A DNA stretch of 64,000 nt from an uncultured Lachnospiraceae bacterium (GTDB lineage Bacteria; Bacillota; Clostridia; Lachnospirales; Lachnospiraceae), in assembly GCA_947243855.1 (NCBI GenBank), contig CAMXIK010000017.1:21143-85142 (forward strand), given 5' to 3'. Made by a program: the position numbers and the translations under genes. Each line of letters begins with the position of its first letter. Positions within the stretch are counted from its first letter, which is position 1. Under the pieces are notes generated by a model. That model did no database searches and was not told where the DNA came from. It worked only from the letters and a program-made list of their open reading frames with translations. Positions 16,599 through 26,288 of this stretch are shown piece after piece.

Positions 16599-18089
16599 AT
16601 GAAAAAGAAAGTATTGGCTACCTTGATGACAGCGGCAATGCTTGCAACCACCCTTGTAGGCTGCGGCGGCGGTGCAGCAGACGGCGGTGCGGCTCCGGCA
16701 GGTGACGGTGCGGCGACAGAGGCTCCGGCAGCGGACAGCGGCGACGGTGCAGCGGCAGACGGTGGGGCTGAGGAGGCGCCCGCAGAAGATGGCGCGGCAG
16801 CAGAGGAAGAGATTCCTACCGCTACCTTCGGTGATCCCAACGGTACCCACATGGAGATGTGGACATTCGTGGAGATTCACGGACAGCACTACGGCAACAT
16901 GGTTGAAAAATGGAATGAGCAGAATCCCGACAGAACCATCGAGATTACCTGCACTACATATCCTTACGCAGACATGCATACAAAACTGTTAACTTCCCTG
17001 AACGCTGGTACGGGCGCTCCTGATATCTGCGACGTGGAGATCGGTCAGTTCCCGAACGTGGTGGCAGGTCTTGACACCTGGCTTGTTCCCCAGAACGATG
17101 CGGCGGCTCCTTACCTTGACACCATGGTTCCGGCAAGAATGGCTGTTTACTCTGGCTCTGACGGAAACAACTATGGTATTCCTTACCACGTAGGCGCTAC
17201 CGTAATGTACTATAACGTAGCGGCAATGGCAGAGGCTATGGGTATTTCCAATGACGACGTAATTGCTAAGATCGACGCGGTTGTGACATGGGATGACTAT
17301 GCAGCGCTTGGTAACGAGTATCTGGCAGCTCTGGGCAATCCGGAGGATAAGCACTGGACTTCCGTTGATACCGCTGGCTGTGACTGGCAGTGGATCGCTA
17401 TGGCTGAGTACGGCGAAGACTGGACCGGCGGCATGGGCGGCACGGCAAACGTACAGCTTGAGTCCGTTAAGAAGATGTGCACCATGGAGCAGGAGTGGGT
17501 AAACAGCGGTCTTGCAATGGTATCTCCTGACGGCCACGTTGACTTAGAGGCTGGCTTCCAGAACATTCTGGATCACAACATCGTATCTTTCCCGAAGGCT
17601 ATGTGGTATATGAGCCGTTTCACCAACTACATGCCTGAGGAAAAAGGCAACTGGTATATCGCGAAGTGTCCTGTATTCGAAGCAGGCCAGAAGTGCTCCG
17701 TTGGTATCGGCGGTACCGGTACGGTTGTAACGCAGCAGGCAGGCGATAAGGATCTTGCTTCTGAGTTCCTCTGCTGGGCTAAGATGTCCGAGGAAGGTGA
17801 GCAGCTGATCTGGGATAACCTTGGTTTCGACGTATGTAACACCGTTCTTTGGAACGACGACGCATTCGCACATGACGACAATAACCAGTACAACCAGTTC
17901 TTTATCAACTATCCTTACGATGTGCTTTACAGCATCAAGGACGATATCGGAACGGTTTACACCACGGCTATCAGCCCGACCATCAACGAGCAGATGTGTA
18001 ACGTAACCTTAAACGACATTCTTGAGAATGGCGTGAGCGTTGACGAGGCGCTGCAGGCAGCTCAGGATGTGGTTGATCTCGAACAGTAG
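16599..18089 (+). CDS. Sugar ABC transporter substrate-binding lipoprotein
   Basis: An extracellular solute-binding protein (family 1 type) of 496 residues, anchored by a lipid on Cys22 in the lipobox LVGC. Residues 23-70 are an Ala/Gly/Glu linker. The two-lobed binding domain follows, starting around THMEMWTFVEIHG. AAAGGAGG sits ideally before the start. The two permeases follow after a terminator-like hairpin. Given the arabinofuranosidases upstream, the likely ligand is an arabino-oligosaccharide; xylo-oligosaccharide is an alternative. No dedicated ATPase is present, so it probably uses a shared MsmK-type ATPase encoded elsewhere. Confidence 0.9.
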   Translation: MKKKVLATLMTAAMLATTLVGCGGGAADGGAAPAGDGAATEAPAADSGDGAAADGGAEEAPAEDGAAAEEEIPTATFGDPNGTHMEMWTFVEIHGQHYGNMVEKWNEQNPDRTIEITCTTYPYADMHTKLLTSLNAGTGAPDICDVEIGQFPNVVAGLDTWLVPQNDAAAPYLDTMVPARMAVYSGSDGNNYGIPYHVGATVMYYNVAAMAEAMGISNDDVIAKIDAVVTWDDYAALGNEYLAALGNPEDKHWTSVDTAGCDWQWIAMAEYGEDWTGGMGGTANVQLESVKKMCTMEQEWVNSGLAMVSPDGHVDLEAGFQNILDHNIVSFPKAMWYMSRFTNYMPEEKGNWYIAKCPVFEAGQKCSVGIGGTGTVVTQQAGDKDLASEFLCWAKMSEEGEQLIWDNLGFDVCNTVLWNDDAFAHDDNNQYNQFFINYPYDVLYSIKDDIGTVYTTAISPTINEQMCNVTLNDILENGVSVDEALQAAQDVVDLEQ

Positions 18090-18098
18090 GAAATGAAT

Positions 18099-18129
18099 AG
18101 AGGGGATTGTTTAGACAATCCCCTCTTTG
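18099..18129 (+). terminator. Attenuating terminator between binding protein and permeases
   Basis: A perfect 12-bp stem AGAGGGGATTGT / ACAATCCCCTCT with a TTAG loop (18099-18126), then TTG. Its place between the binding-protein and permease genes suggests partial termination or mRNA stabilisation, giving excess binding protein. Confidence 0.75.
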
Positions 18130-18174
18130 CTGTAAGATGGGTGTATAGTTGACAAAGATTGGGAGTGTGTGCGT

Positions 18175-19074
18175 ATGAATAAAATTAAAAAATTCTTCTA
18201 TTCGCAGAAGGCGGCGCCCTATGTATTTGTGCTTCCTTTTATTATTAGTTTTCTATTATTCTGGGTTTATCCGTTATGCAGTACAGTCACCATGAGTTTT
18301 CAGGATATCAAACCTACCGGTACGGAATGGGTGGGAGTGAGCAACTTTCAAAAGCTGCTAAAAGATACCGTATTCCACACGGCAATTAAGAACAGTTTTC
18401 AATATATGGTTTTGACGCTGGTTCTGCTGATTCCGTTCCCGATGTTCTTTGCGGTGTTGATGGATTCCAGACTGGTGAAGGCAAAAGGCTTTTGGAAGGC
18501 CTGCCTGTATGTACCGGCGCTTACCTCGGTGGTTATTTCCGGTACCCTGTTTCGACTGATGTTTTCCGAGTACCCTACCGGCCAGATGAATGTGATTACG
18601 ACGGCCCTCGGACTTGGAACGTTTAAATGGCTAAAGATGAAAGCTACCGGTCTCGGCGCCCTTTTACTTGTGGCATGCTGGAGATGGACCGGTGTCAATA
18701 TGCTCTACTTTATTTCCGGATTAAAGGCGATCGATACCGCCATGTACGAGGCGGCCGATATCGACGGCGCGACCGCATGGCAGAAATTCCGGTATGTTAC
18801 CATTCCTCTTTTGAAACCGACCACCGTTTACGTGCTGACGATCAGCGTGTACGCTGGTCTGGCAATGTTCATGGAATCCTACATGTTGTGGGCTGGCCCC
18901 GATTCACCGAACAATATCGGTCTGACGATCGTGGGATACCTGTACAAGCGCGGTATTACCAAGAACCAGCTCGGCTACGGCAGCGCGGTAGGTATTGTCC
19001 TTCTTGTAATCGCACTGGCTATCAATATCATACAGCTCGTTGTCAACGGGACATTAGGGAAGGAGGAAGACTGA
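18175..19074 (+). CDS. Sugar ABC transporter permease (MalF type)
   Basis: An inner-membrane permease subunit of 299 residues with six predicted membrane segments. The EAA loop reads YEAADIDGATAWQKFRYVTIP (around residues 195-215), which contacts the ATPase. The ATG at 18175 is chosen over a GTG two codons earlier because GGGAG is 9 bases upstream. It follows the binding protein after the attenuating hairpin and ends one base before the second permease starts. It is part of the arabino-oligosaccharide importer. Confidence 0.9.
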   Translation: MNKIKKFFYSQKAAPYVFVLPFIISFLLFWVYPLCSTVTMSFQDIKPTGTEWVGVSNFQKLLKDTVFHTAIKNSFQYMVLTLVLLIPFPMFFAVLMDSRLVKAKGFWKACLYVPALTSVVISGTLFRLMFSEYPTGQMNVITTALGLGTFKWLKMKATGLGALLLVACWRWTGVNMLYFISGLKAIDTAMYEAADIDGATAWQKFRYVTIPLLKPTTVYVLTISVYAGLAMFMESYMLWAGPDSPNNIGLTIVGYLYKRGITKNQLGYGSAVGIVLLVIALAINIIQLVVNGTLGKEED

Positions 19075-19075
19075 T

Positions 19076-19963
19076 ATGGCAGAAACAACCTCTGTAAAAG
19101 GCAAAGAAACTGGAGGAATGAGAGCCAAAAGAAATGTTTTAACCGTATTTTCAACGGCGCTGTTTGCGGTTCTTTCCTTCCTGATCGTATATCCGCTGTT
19201 TGCCGGATTGATCGCATCCTTCCGGCCCGGTACGGAGCTGATCCGCCGGGGCCTGAGCATCAATTTGGATTTCAGCACCATGACGCTTGGCAACTATACT
19301 TATCTGTTCGGCAATAACGTGGACGGCCACAAATATTTTATGTGGTACAAGAACAGTCTGGTACTGATGCTTGTCACGGTATTTCTGACACTGCTTGTCT
19401 GCTATATCGTGGCTTACGGCTTGACGATGTACAATTATAAATTGAAGAACTTCCTGTTCTTCCTTGTGATCGCAACGATGATGGTTCCTTTCGAGATTTT
19501 GATTCTCCCTCTTTACAAGGAGATGATTAACCTGAAACTGGTTGATACCATCTGGGGCGTGATGCTGCCGGGACTCTGCGGCGCCTCCACGATTTTCTTC
19601 TTCCGGCAGTATATGACGGGACTGCCCAAGGATCTGCTGGATGCGGGCCGGATCGACGGCGCGACCGAGTACGGGATCTGCTTTAAAATTATGATGCCGA
19701 TCACGAAACCCGCATTTGCGGCTATGGCGATTCTGTGTGCGATGGGTTCCTGGAATAACGTGCTTTGGCCGATGCTGGTATACAGAAGCGCAGAGAAGTT
19801 TACGCTTCCGATTGGTTTGAACACGTTGCTGACACCTTACGGAAACAACTATGACGTGCTGATTGCCGGTTCCATGTTCGGTATTTTACCGGTATTCATC
19901 ATTTTCCTCTGTTTCCAGAGATACTTTATCGAGGGTATGACGGCCGGAGCTGTCAAAGGTTAG
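19076..19963 (+). CDS. Sugar ABC transporter permease (MalG type)
   Basis: The second permease of the importer: 295 residues, six membrane segments and an EAA loop around LDAGRIDGATEYGICFKI (about 187-204). The C-terminus ends in the common FIEGMTAGAVKG. The start at 19076 follows GGAAGGAGG, giving tight coupling to the upstream permease. It completes a binding protein plus two-permease set; no ATP-binding gene is in this cluster. Confidence 0.9.
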   Translation: MAETTSVKGKETGGMRAKRNVLTVFSTALFAVLSFLIVYPLFAGLIASFRPGTELIRRGLSINLDFSTMTLGNYTYLFGNNVDGHKYFMWYKNSLVLMLVTVFLTLLVCYIVAYGLTMYNYKLKNFLFFLVIATMMVPFEILILPLYKEMINLKLVDTIWGVMLPGLCGASTIFFFRQYMTGLPKDLLDAGRIDGATEYGICFKIMMPITKPAFAAMAILCAMGSWNNVLWPMLVYRSAEKFTLPIGLNTLLTPYGNNYDVLIAGSMFGILPVFIIFLCFQRYFIEGMTAGAVKG

Positions 19964-20073
19964 ACTTTACGTTCGGGCATACACTCCAAGTGCCAAGGGG
20001 CTGCTGCGACGCCGGTTTACCGGCTATAGCAGCGGCTCCTTTTAACGATACAAATACAAAACGAGGGGCGAGC

Positions 20074-22044
20074 ATGGGAACCGTATTTGATGATCTGATT
20101 GACCGTGTAAAAAATGAAAAAAATACCGACTATCTGACCGGAATGGTCAACAGAAGAGGGCTTCACGAGATTTGGGACCGGCTGCCGGGGGAGGCGCATG
20201 TCCACTGCCTTTATATGGACGTTGACAATTTTAAGCTGGTCAATGATGTGTATGGACATGCAAAAGGGGATGAGCTGCTTATTTTTGTGAGCAGGCTTCT
20301 TCGGGAGGTTTTTCCCGGACAGTTGGTGGTGCGGCTGGGCGGGGATGAGTTTGTGGTGCTCTGTGATGCGGGTGTGCGCGTGGAGGAAATCGAAGAGAAG
20401 CTGGAGCCGCTGCAGCAGAGGCTGCGGGAGGAGTTTGACGAGTCGCTGCGGGAGGTTCTTTCTTTCAGCATCGGCCTTGTATGCAGTCAGAGCGTTTCGG
20501 ACAACTTATCCGTGATTCTGGATCAGGGCGACGAGGCCATGTATTATATTAAGAAGAATGGAAAAGGGAGTTATGTAAACTACGAAATCATCCGCAAAGA
20601 ACTGGCAGTCCAGAAGGCGATGAAAGACAGGGCGCTTACCGCTTTCCGGGAGGAAGAGTTTATCCTGCGCTTTCAGCCTATGGTCTATTTGCAAAATTCG
20701 GACGTGTATGCGGCGAAAGCCGTCCTGTGTTGGAACTTCTCAGGGCAGGCAGTCTTGGAGGAGGAAATCTTTGTTCCGGTATTGGAACAGTACGGCGTGA
20801 TCACGAAATTGGATAAGATGCTTTTTGAACGGGTGTGCCAATGGAAACAGCGTTGGAAGAACACCGTCTTTGAGACGCTGCAGATCTATGTCCGCGTTTC
20901 CACGAAATATATTTTGCAGACAGACGGGATTCGCCATATCAGGGAGTGTTTGGAAACGTATCAGGTTAAGGCGGAGGAGATCAAGCTCTGTATTGAGGAG
21001 GAAAGTTTTCTGGGGCGCGGAGAAAAAATTGTCTGCGCGGTGGAAGCGCTGTCTGGGATGGGGTTTGAAATTGCCATTGAGAATTTTGGTTCCGCTTCTT
21101 CCTTTAAAGTGCTGCAGCATGTGCCGGCAAATATTCTGAAACTGGACCCAAGGCTGCTGCATTCTGAAACGGACAATGACAAGCGGCCGCTTCTCTTGCT
21201 TCGCAATGTGATCGGTCTGGGCCGGGATTTACAGTTTATGATTGTGGCGCAGGGAATTAAAAACAGCGTGCAGGCCGGGGCGCTGGCCAATTTTGGCGCC
21301 CAGCTTGGATCGGGAGATTTTTACGGGAAGCCGCTGCCGCCGGAGACGTTTTTTGAGAGGTATCGGGAGCGTTATTTCTTTGCAAGCAACCGGATTCCTA
21401 CGGTGTATTCTTTCGATCATCATCTTCTGGATGCGGACGGGAAGAATGAAGGGCAGATTTCCGGAGAGGGGATTACCTATGAGGCCGGCGTGGTAGCGGG
21501 GCAGACAGCGCTCTCTTTTCCCGGAGGCAAGGTGAAGGAAAATACGGTAATTCTGCCGAAGTCTGTCATGTACAGCGAAAGTTTTACCATTTGTCTGTGG
21601 GTTAACACGGCGGAAGAGCAGAGATGGACGAGTGTAGTTTACATAACATATATGGACGGCTTTTTGAGCCTTGTACCCTGGGACGGAATCGCCAGTTGTG
21701 TGTTCCGCATGAAGGATGACCGGGAAGTAAACGAGTGGTTTGACATATTCGGGCGGCCAGTGGTGCCCGGAGAGTGGGCTTATCTGTGCGTCTCCTATGA
21801 TGTGGTTACGGGATTGGTCAGACTGTATTTTAACGGTATGCTGATCGGCAGCAGGGATCAGGCGCCGAACCTGAAAGTTCCCGACCGGGTGGTCATAGGA
21901 GGGGATGAATACCAGAAATCCTTCCACGGCAAGGTGGCGGGATTGGAAATCTACCATTGCGTGCTGCCGGAGGAGGAAATAGAGAAAAAGTTTAAAGCAT
22001 ACCAAAGCGATCCGACTTTTCAGGGAACCAAAGGAAAGAAATAA
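20074..22044 (+). CDS. Cytosolic GGDEF / degenerate EAL / LamG-like protein
   Basis: An unusual 656-residue protein without signal peptide or membrane segment. Residues about 15-170 form a GGDEF domain with an intact GGDEF motif (89-93), so c-di-GMP synthesis is possible; the RxxD inhibitory site is absent. Residues about 185-445 resemble an EAL domain that has lost its catalytic residues: KAV replaces EAL, and IENFGSASS replaces DDFGTG. Residues about 470-645 look like a LamG/concanavalin-like beta-sandwich (SFTICLWVNT, then WAYLCVSYD). I start at the ATG at 20074 because the domain begins there and GAGGGG precedes it; a longer in-frame reading starts at 19990. It contains two TTATGTAAAC motifs. 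The gene follows the sugar importer and ends at a strong terminator. Confidence 0.78.
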   Translation: MGTVFDDLIDRVKNEKNTDYLTGMVNRRGLHEIWDRLPGEAHVHCLYMDVDNFKLVNDVYGHAKGDELLIFVSRLLREVFPGQLVVRLGGDEFVVLCDAGVRVEEIEEKLEPLQQRLREEFDESLREVLSFSIGLVCSQSVSDNLSVILDQGDEAMYYIKKNGKGSYVNYEIIRKELAVQKAMKDRALTAFREEEFILRFQPMVYLQNSDVYAAKAVLCWNFSGQAVLEEEIFVPVLEQYGVITKLDKMLFERVCQWKQRWKNTVFETLQIYVRVSTKYILQTDGIRHIRECLETYQVKAEEIKLCIEEESFLGRGEKIVCAVEALSGMGFEIAIENFGSASSFKVLQHVPANILKLDPRLLHSETDNDKRPLLLLRNVIGLGRDLQFMIVAQGIKNSVQAGALANFGAQLGSGDFYGKPLPPETFFERYRERYFFASNRIPTVYSFDHHLLDADGKNEGQISGEGITYEAGVVAGQTALSFPGGKVKENTVILPKSVMYSESFTICLWVNTAEEQRWTSVVYITYMDGFLSLVPWDGIASCVFRMKDDREVNEWFDIFGRPVVPGEWAYLCVSYDVVTGLVRLYFNGMLIGSRDQAPNLKVPDRVVIGGDEYQKSFHGKVAGLEIYHCVLPEEEIEKKFKAYQSDPTFQGTKGKK

Positions 22045-22045
22045 A

Positions 22046-22074
22046 AAAACTCTCCCCAAAAGGGAGAGTTTTAC
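22046..22074. terminator. Bidirectional intrinsic terminator
   Basis: AAAACTCTCCC (22046-22056) pairs with GGGAGAGTTTT (22062-22072). A-rich sequence on one side and T-rich on the other make it work for both the GGDEF gene and the convergent alcohol dehydrogenase gene. Confidence 0.85.
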
Positions 22075-22084
22075 TTGTCTATGC

Positions 22085-23266
22085 CTATTTTGCAGCGCGA
22101 TAAATGGCAATAAAGTCTTCTTTAGCCAGTTTTTTCGCGGAGCCGATTTCTCCATAGGCGCCAGCTATGCTTTCCGCCATCTTTTCGATTTCTTCCTCTG
22201 TGGGTGAAATGCCAAGTTCCGTGAGGGTGATGGGCATACCGATTTTATGGAAGAAATCTTCTGTGGCCTCGATCCCGGCCAGAGCGGTTTCTGCGTCGGA
22301 GGTTTTCGCGTTGACATTCATGACGTGGGTAGCATAACGTACAAATCTGGGAAGGGAGTCCCTATATACATATCTTGCCCAGCTTCCCCAGATTGCCGCC
22401 AGTCCCGCGCCGTGCGTCACATCGTACATGCCGCCCAGTTCGTGCTCAAGCTTATGGGGGACGAAATCATCTGCGGTGTTGCCGCAGCCGGTAAGACCGT
22501 TGTGGGAGAGGCTGCCCGCCCACATGACTTCCGCCCGGGCATCGTAATTGTCGGGTTCTTCATGCAGGAGCAAAGCGTTTTTCATCACGGTTGTCAAAAG
22601 CCCTTCCGCGATGGCGTCCGTAAGCTCCATCTTTGCGCCGTTTGTAAAGTAACGCTCCATGGTATGCATCATGATATCGGTGCATCCTGATTCGGTCTGG
22701 TAATCCGGCAGGGTCTTTGTAAGCTCGGGATTCATGAGCGTGAATTTCGGACAGGCGTAAGCGCTGTTACAGGAGCGTTTCTCGCCGGTCTTTTTATTGG
22801 TGATGACACAGGATTTGGAAGTTTCGCTTCCGGCCGCCGCGATGGTAATGACGCAGCCGATTGGCAGACAAGCCGCCGGCTTTCTGACATGGCGGAACAG
22901 CTCCCATACGTCGCGGTCTGGCTCCGCAAGGCCGTAGCCGATGGCTTTGGCGGTGTCAACGGCGCTGCCGCCGCCGATGGCGAGAAGAAAATCACATCCC
23001 GTTGCCTTTCCGATCCGGATTCCCTCGTATACTTTTTCAAGATGGGGATTGGGTACGACGCCGCCCAGTTCTGAATAGTCGATTCCTTCCGATTCGAGGG
23101 AGGCTTTCACCAGAGTAAGCAGACCGGAACGCACGGCGCTCTTCCCGCCGTATACAAGTAAAACATGGGAACCGCCGTATTCCTTGACAAGCTTTCCGGC
23201 TTCTTTTTCCGTGCCGGTTCCGAACAGAATGCGGGTGGGACAGTAAAAATCAAAATTGTTGATCAT
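22085..23266 (-). CDS. Iron-containing alcohol dehydrogenase (butanol dehydrogenase type)
   Basis: A group-III, NAD(P)H-dependent alcohol dehydrogenase of 393 residues, probably reducing aldehydes during fermentation. The nucleotide-binding half contains GGGSAVDTAKAIG (about 95-107). Iron ligands are expected in the HKLEHELGG...YDVTHG region (about 261-279). The start at 23266 (MINNFDFYCP) has GGAG 8 bases upstream, better than an upstream in-frame ATG. It resembles the YugJ/BdhA subgroup. The true substrate is unknown. It is separated from the chemoreceptor-like gene by 31 bases on the same strand. Confidence 0.9.
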   Translation of the reverse strand: MINNFDFYCPTRILFGTGTEKEAGKLVKEYGGSHVLLVYGGKSAVRSGLLTLVKASLESEGIDYSELGGVVPNPHLEKVYEGIRIGKATGCDFLLAIGGGSAVDTAKAIGYGLAEPDRDVWELFRHVRKPAACLPIGCVITIAAAGSETSKSCVITNKKTGEKRSCNSAYACPKFTLMNPELTKTLPDYQTESGCTDIMMHTMERYFTNGAKMELTDAIAEGLLTTVMKNALLLHEEPDNYDARAEVMWAGSLSHNGLTGCGNTADDFVPHKLEHELGGMYDVTHGAGLAAIWGSWARYVYRDSLPRFVRYATHVMNVNAKTSDAETALAGIEATEDFFHKIGMPITLTELGISPTEEEIEKMAESIAGAYGEIGSAKKLAKEDFIAIYRAAK

Positions 23267-23297
23267 GGTGCGCTCCTTTTTGTGTGCTGTTGTCTGC

Positions 23298-24221
23298 TTA
23301 TCCAGCGTTATAGTCGTCAATAATAGGGGGAATCTGTGCCATCATATTGTCAATATCCTCGTACATGGCGCTCTTGGCAGTGCCCATGTTACTGACGCGG
23401 TTGATATGGCGTGTCACCGTCTCATACTGATTTTTTAATTTTTCAAAGAAACCGCTAAGCGCCTGCAATTTATTTCTGGAGTCGTCGATGACAAGAGAGA
23501 TCTGGGACTGTACGGTTTCTGATCCCTCCGCGGCTTCTGTGATCTGTGCAAACATGGCGTAGGTTTCATCCACTTTTGACAGGCTTTGCTCCAAAGCCTT
23601 ATGAGAGGTGTGGATGCTGTCGTTCAGGTCCCTCGTTCCGTGTTCTACGTCCTCAATGCTGGAATCAACCATGCCCACCAGATTCTTGATCTCCTCGGAC
23701 AGGCTTTTTACTTCCCCGGCCACAGCGGCAAAGCCTTTTCCCTGTTCGCCGGCCCTTGCCGCCTCTATGGAAGCGTTGAGGGAGAGAATGTTGGTCTGGT
23801 CTGCAATGGACACTATTTTTCCCATACATTTTTTGATTTCATCCAGAGAAAGCTGAAAGGTTTTAAAGGTGCTTTGCATTTCTTCAAAATAATTCGCGGC
23901 CGTAAGCGAGCTGGCTTTTAGGTTTTCCACTTCGCCCTTTACCTGCTCAACGGATTGGAAAATATCGTCCTTTACGGTGGCAAACTGGCCGGATACCACA
24001 TTGATACTGGAAAAGGCCTGTTCGAAGTCCTGCAGGGATTCTTTCAGCTCTTCCGAGTCCTGCAGCACGCCGCCAAAAGATTTCCGAACCATGCCCAGCT
24101 CGTTGAGGGAGTCTACCTCGTTTTGCACCAGCGCGTTGCGGTAGTCCTGAAGACTTTCTATGACATATTTGACCGGGTCAAGCGTTTTTGCTTCCCGCTG
24201 TTTCTTTTTATGAAAAATCAT
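23298..24221 (-). CDS. Cytosolic methyl-accepting chemotaxis-like protein
   Basis: A 307-residue chemoreceptor signalling domain without membrane segments or a sensor domain. The conserved hairpin tip, [20 protein letters not shown] (about residues 150-169), should bind CheW and CheA. Long coiled-coil helices flank it. The short N-terminus is basic (HKKKQREAK). Start at 24221, where AAGGAAGGAG precedes the ATG; a longer reading lacks a site. The FIST-domain gene lies 13 bases upstream on the same strand, so the FIST protein is probably the sensory input for this receptor. Confidence 0.85.
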   Translation of the reverse strand: MIFHKKKQREAKTLDPVKYVIESLQDYRNALVQNEVDSLNELGMVRKSFGGVLQDSEELKESLQDFEQAFSSINVVSGQFATVKDDIFQSVEQVKGEVENLKASSLTAANYFEEMQSTFKTFQLSLDEIKKCMGKIVSIADQTNILSLNASIEAARAGEQGKGFAAVAGEVKSLSEEIKNLVGMVDSSIEDVEHGTRDLNDSIHTSHKALEQSLSKVDETYAMFAQITEAAEGSETVQSQISLVIDDSRNKLQALSGFFEKLKNQYETVTRHINRVSNMGTAKSAMYEDIDNMMAQIPPIIDDYNAG

Positions 24222-24234
24222 GATGGCTCCTTCC

Positions 24235-25287
24235 TTATTCAAATGCAACGCAGGTCATGGATTGGTTGACAAAGCGGTTGTTATAGTGTTCCCCGTATCC
24301 GACCAGACCGGCGTGATTTCCAAGGGCGCTCATTTCCGCCAGATAGTCCTGCATATAGTTGTTGTCGGTAAAGAGCAGGTAACGGAACAGGCAGTTGACG
24401 GAAAATACGGCTGAGATATGAGGAAAATCGTTTTTAATGGTCTGGATGGTATTCCGGACAATCTGCCGGTAATCCCCAAGTTCCAGCAGTATCAGCACAT
24501 CGGAGTCGTTCACCTGCCGGAAACAGGTCAGGGAGTTTCCGCTGACCTCCTTGATGGAGATAATGCAGGTGTCGTTTCCGTTGATTTTACCAAACGGATT
24601 TTTAAAGGTTTGTGTGGAAATCTGGTCTTCCGTTACATGAAGGATATTCTGGTAAACCTGTTTGGCAGGCTGTCCGTTCAGGCAGCCAAGCCGGTAATTG
24701 GCCCGGTCTGTCCCCGAAGCGATAAAACGGTGGTTTCCCATCTGATGGTAAATGTTTTCTTTGTAAACCTTTACCCTGCCGCCTTTGTTTTTGATCAGGG
24801 CGTAGGCTACCGCATCCGAGTAAATTTTGCCGTTTGCCGAAATCCTGCCGCCGTCTCCGGTTCCGCCGACAAGAGATATGTTGCTGCGTTTCAAGGCGCT
24901 GTAAATGGTAGTCAGCACGCAGGCGTCGTTTCCGGAACAAAAATCAATGCATACCGTATTCTGGCCGGAGCTTTTCAATGTATGTATATCCTGCTGCAGC
25001 CGCCCAATGTACTTTACGGGCATGACGGATACTTCCTCCAGCACGTTTGCTACGGCGTCTACGCCGTCGTAGGCAATGACGCCGACGCCCTTTTCCACAA
25101 CGCGGGTGTCGTAGCTCATGCCGATACACCCGATACTGGGGACGTGGGGAAAAAGGGACTCTAATTTTTTAACGTGGTCTTCAAACTGATCGTTGTTGGA
25201 CAAAAGCATAATCAATTGCGGGTTTTTTATTCCCCTGACGGCTTCTTCCAGATTGCCGCTTTGACTCATACCAAAAAACTGTCTCAA
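24235..25287 (-). CDS. FIST-domain sensory protein
   Basis: A 350-residue FIST N plus FIST C protein. FIST domains are small-ligand sensors tied to signal transduction. Landmarks are [24 protein letters not shown] (about 52-75), the [12 protein letters not shown] stretch, [10 protein letters not shown] (about 138-147), and a C-terminal [12 protein letters not shown] (FIST C). Translation appears to start at TTG (25285-25287), with GAGG 7 bases upstream. A two-codon frame AUG-UUU-UGA overlaps this start in another frame. A strong promoter lies upstream, and the chemoreceptor gene follows. Amino acids are a known ligand class for FIST; the ligand here is inference. Confidence 0.83.
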   Translation of the reverse strand: MRQFFGMSQSGNLEEAVRGIKNPQLIMLLSNNDQFEDHVKKLESLFPHVPSIGCIGMSYDTRVVEKGVGVIAYDGVDAVANVLEEVSVMPVKYIGRLQQDIHTLKSSGQNTVCIDFCSGNDACVLTTIYSALKRSNISLVGGTGDGGRISANGKIYSDAVAYALIKNKGGRVKVYKENIYHQMGNHRFIASGTDRANYRLGCLNGQPAKQVYQNILHVTEDQISTQTFKNPFGKINGNDTCIISIKEVSGNSLTCFRQVNDSDVLILLELGDYRQIVRNTIQTIKNDFPHISAVFSVNCLFRYLLFTDNNYMQDYLAEMSALGNHAGLVGYGEHYNNRFVNQSMTCVAFE

Positions 25288-25337
25288 AACATAATCCTCA
25301 CTTCCTTAGAAATTAGCAATACAGCTATACAGGTAGC

Positions 25338-25367
25338 ATTATACTTTAAGTGAAAAAGGGATGTCAA
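25338..25367 (-). promoter_or_regulatory. Strong sigma-A promoter of the FIST-chemoreceptor pair
   Basis: On the minus strand TTGACA (25362-25367) and TATAAT (25338-25343) are both perfect consensus hexamers, with an 18-base spacer. They lie about 50 bases upstream of the TTG start. Confidence 0.85.
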
Positions 25368-25377
25368 CGGTTTTTAT

Positions 25378-26229
25378 TCAAATGATTTGTTTGTTCTCCT
25401 GCCGCCATTGTCTTGGCGAAATTCCGTATACATGTTTGAACGCTCTGGAGAAATGAAGCTGGTTCGGGTAACCCACCGCGTTGCCGATATCCGCCACCGA
25501 CAGTTCGGTCAGTTTTAAAAGTTCCGCCGCCTTAGTCATACGGTAGGAGATCAGAAAAGCCTGCGGGGATTTTCCAGTATTTTCGTGAAAGATTTTTCCG
25601 AAATAACTGCGGTTCAGCCCGCAGGCGGCGGCGATATCTTCCACGGAGATATCGTTTTGGAAGTTCTGCTCAATAAAAGAAAAGGCTTCTTTAATATAGA
25701 AGTCGCGAAGTGTGTTTCCCCGTCCCAGAGGCACGGAGGTGGAAGCCCGGACAAAACTGTCCAGGAACAGATAGAGATGGCCGATCAGATGGAAGGGAGA
25801 CTCCTCTTTATGGTTCACGATGTAGAGCATTTCATGTTTCATCGTTTCTGCGATATCTTTATAGCGTGCCCGGTAGACGGGCTGATCGGGAGTCAGGCCG
25901 GCCAGACTTACCGTTTCCCTTGCGCGCAGGCCGTCAAATTCGATCCATACATATTCCCATGGAATATCATAATCTGCAATATAAGTGCATATTTGATTAG
26001 GGAAGAGCATAAACCCCTGTCCGCTTTTGATCTGGTAGCGGATGGATTCGCCGTGGGAATTATCCGCAAACAGCGTGCCAGCGCCGGAGAGACAGAAGTG
26101 GAACAAATAATGGTTTCTGGCAGCCGGCCCGAAGGAATGGGAGGGCGCGCACTGTTCCCAGCCAAACTGATACAGGCCCAGATCCACAAAATTTTCACTG
26201 GGAAATACGGAGAAAATCACTTCGCTCAT
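25378..26229 (-). CDS. AraC-family regulator of the alpha-galactoside locus
   Basis: A 283-residue AraC/XylS regulator with an N-terminal cupin-like sugar-sensing domain (about 10-150) and a C-terminal double helix-turn-helix (about 185-280; IAAACGLNRSYFGKIFHE and the second helix pair ending in ISPRQWR). It resembles MsmR/RafR-type activators of raffinose and melibiose uptake. The start at 26229 has GGAGG 6 bases upstream. It is divergent from the importer and alpha-galactosidase genes, and an inverted repeat in the intergenic region is a likely operator. It probably activates those genes when an alpha-galactoside is bound. Confidence 0.87.
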   Translation of the reverse strand: MSEVIFSVFPSENFVDLGLYQFGWEQCAPSHSFGPAARNHYLFHFCLSGAGTLFADNSHGESIRYQIKSGQGFMLFPNQICTYIADYDIPWEYVWIEFDGLRARETVSLAGLTPDQPVYRARYKDIAETMKHEMLYIVNHKEESPFHLIGHLYLFLDSFVRASTSVPLGRGNTLRDFYIKEAFSFIEQNFQNDISVEDIAAACGLNRSYFGKIFHENTGKSPQAFLISYRMTKAAELLKLTELSVADIGNAVGYPNQLHFSRAFKHVYGISPRQWRQENKQII

Positions 26230-26258
26230 AGGCAGCCTCCAACTGTACTTTTCACTCT

Positions 26259-26288
26259 AGTATATACCATAATGCTAGGTTACTTCAA
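26259..26288 (-). promoter_or_regulatory. Promoter of the araC-type gene with an operator in its spacer
   Basis: Minus strand TTGAAG (26283-26288), an 18-base spacer and TATACT (26259-26264). The left arm of the CCATAATGCT inverted repeat (26267-26276) lies within the spacer, which would suit autorepression. Confidence 0.5.
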
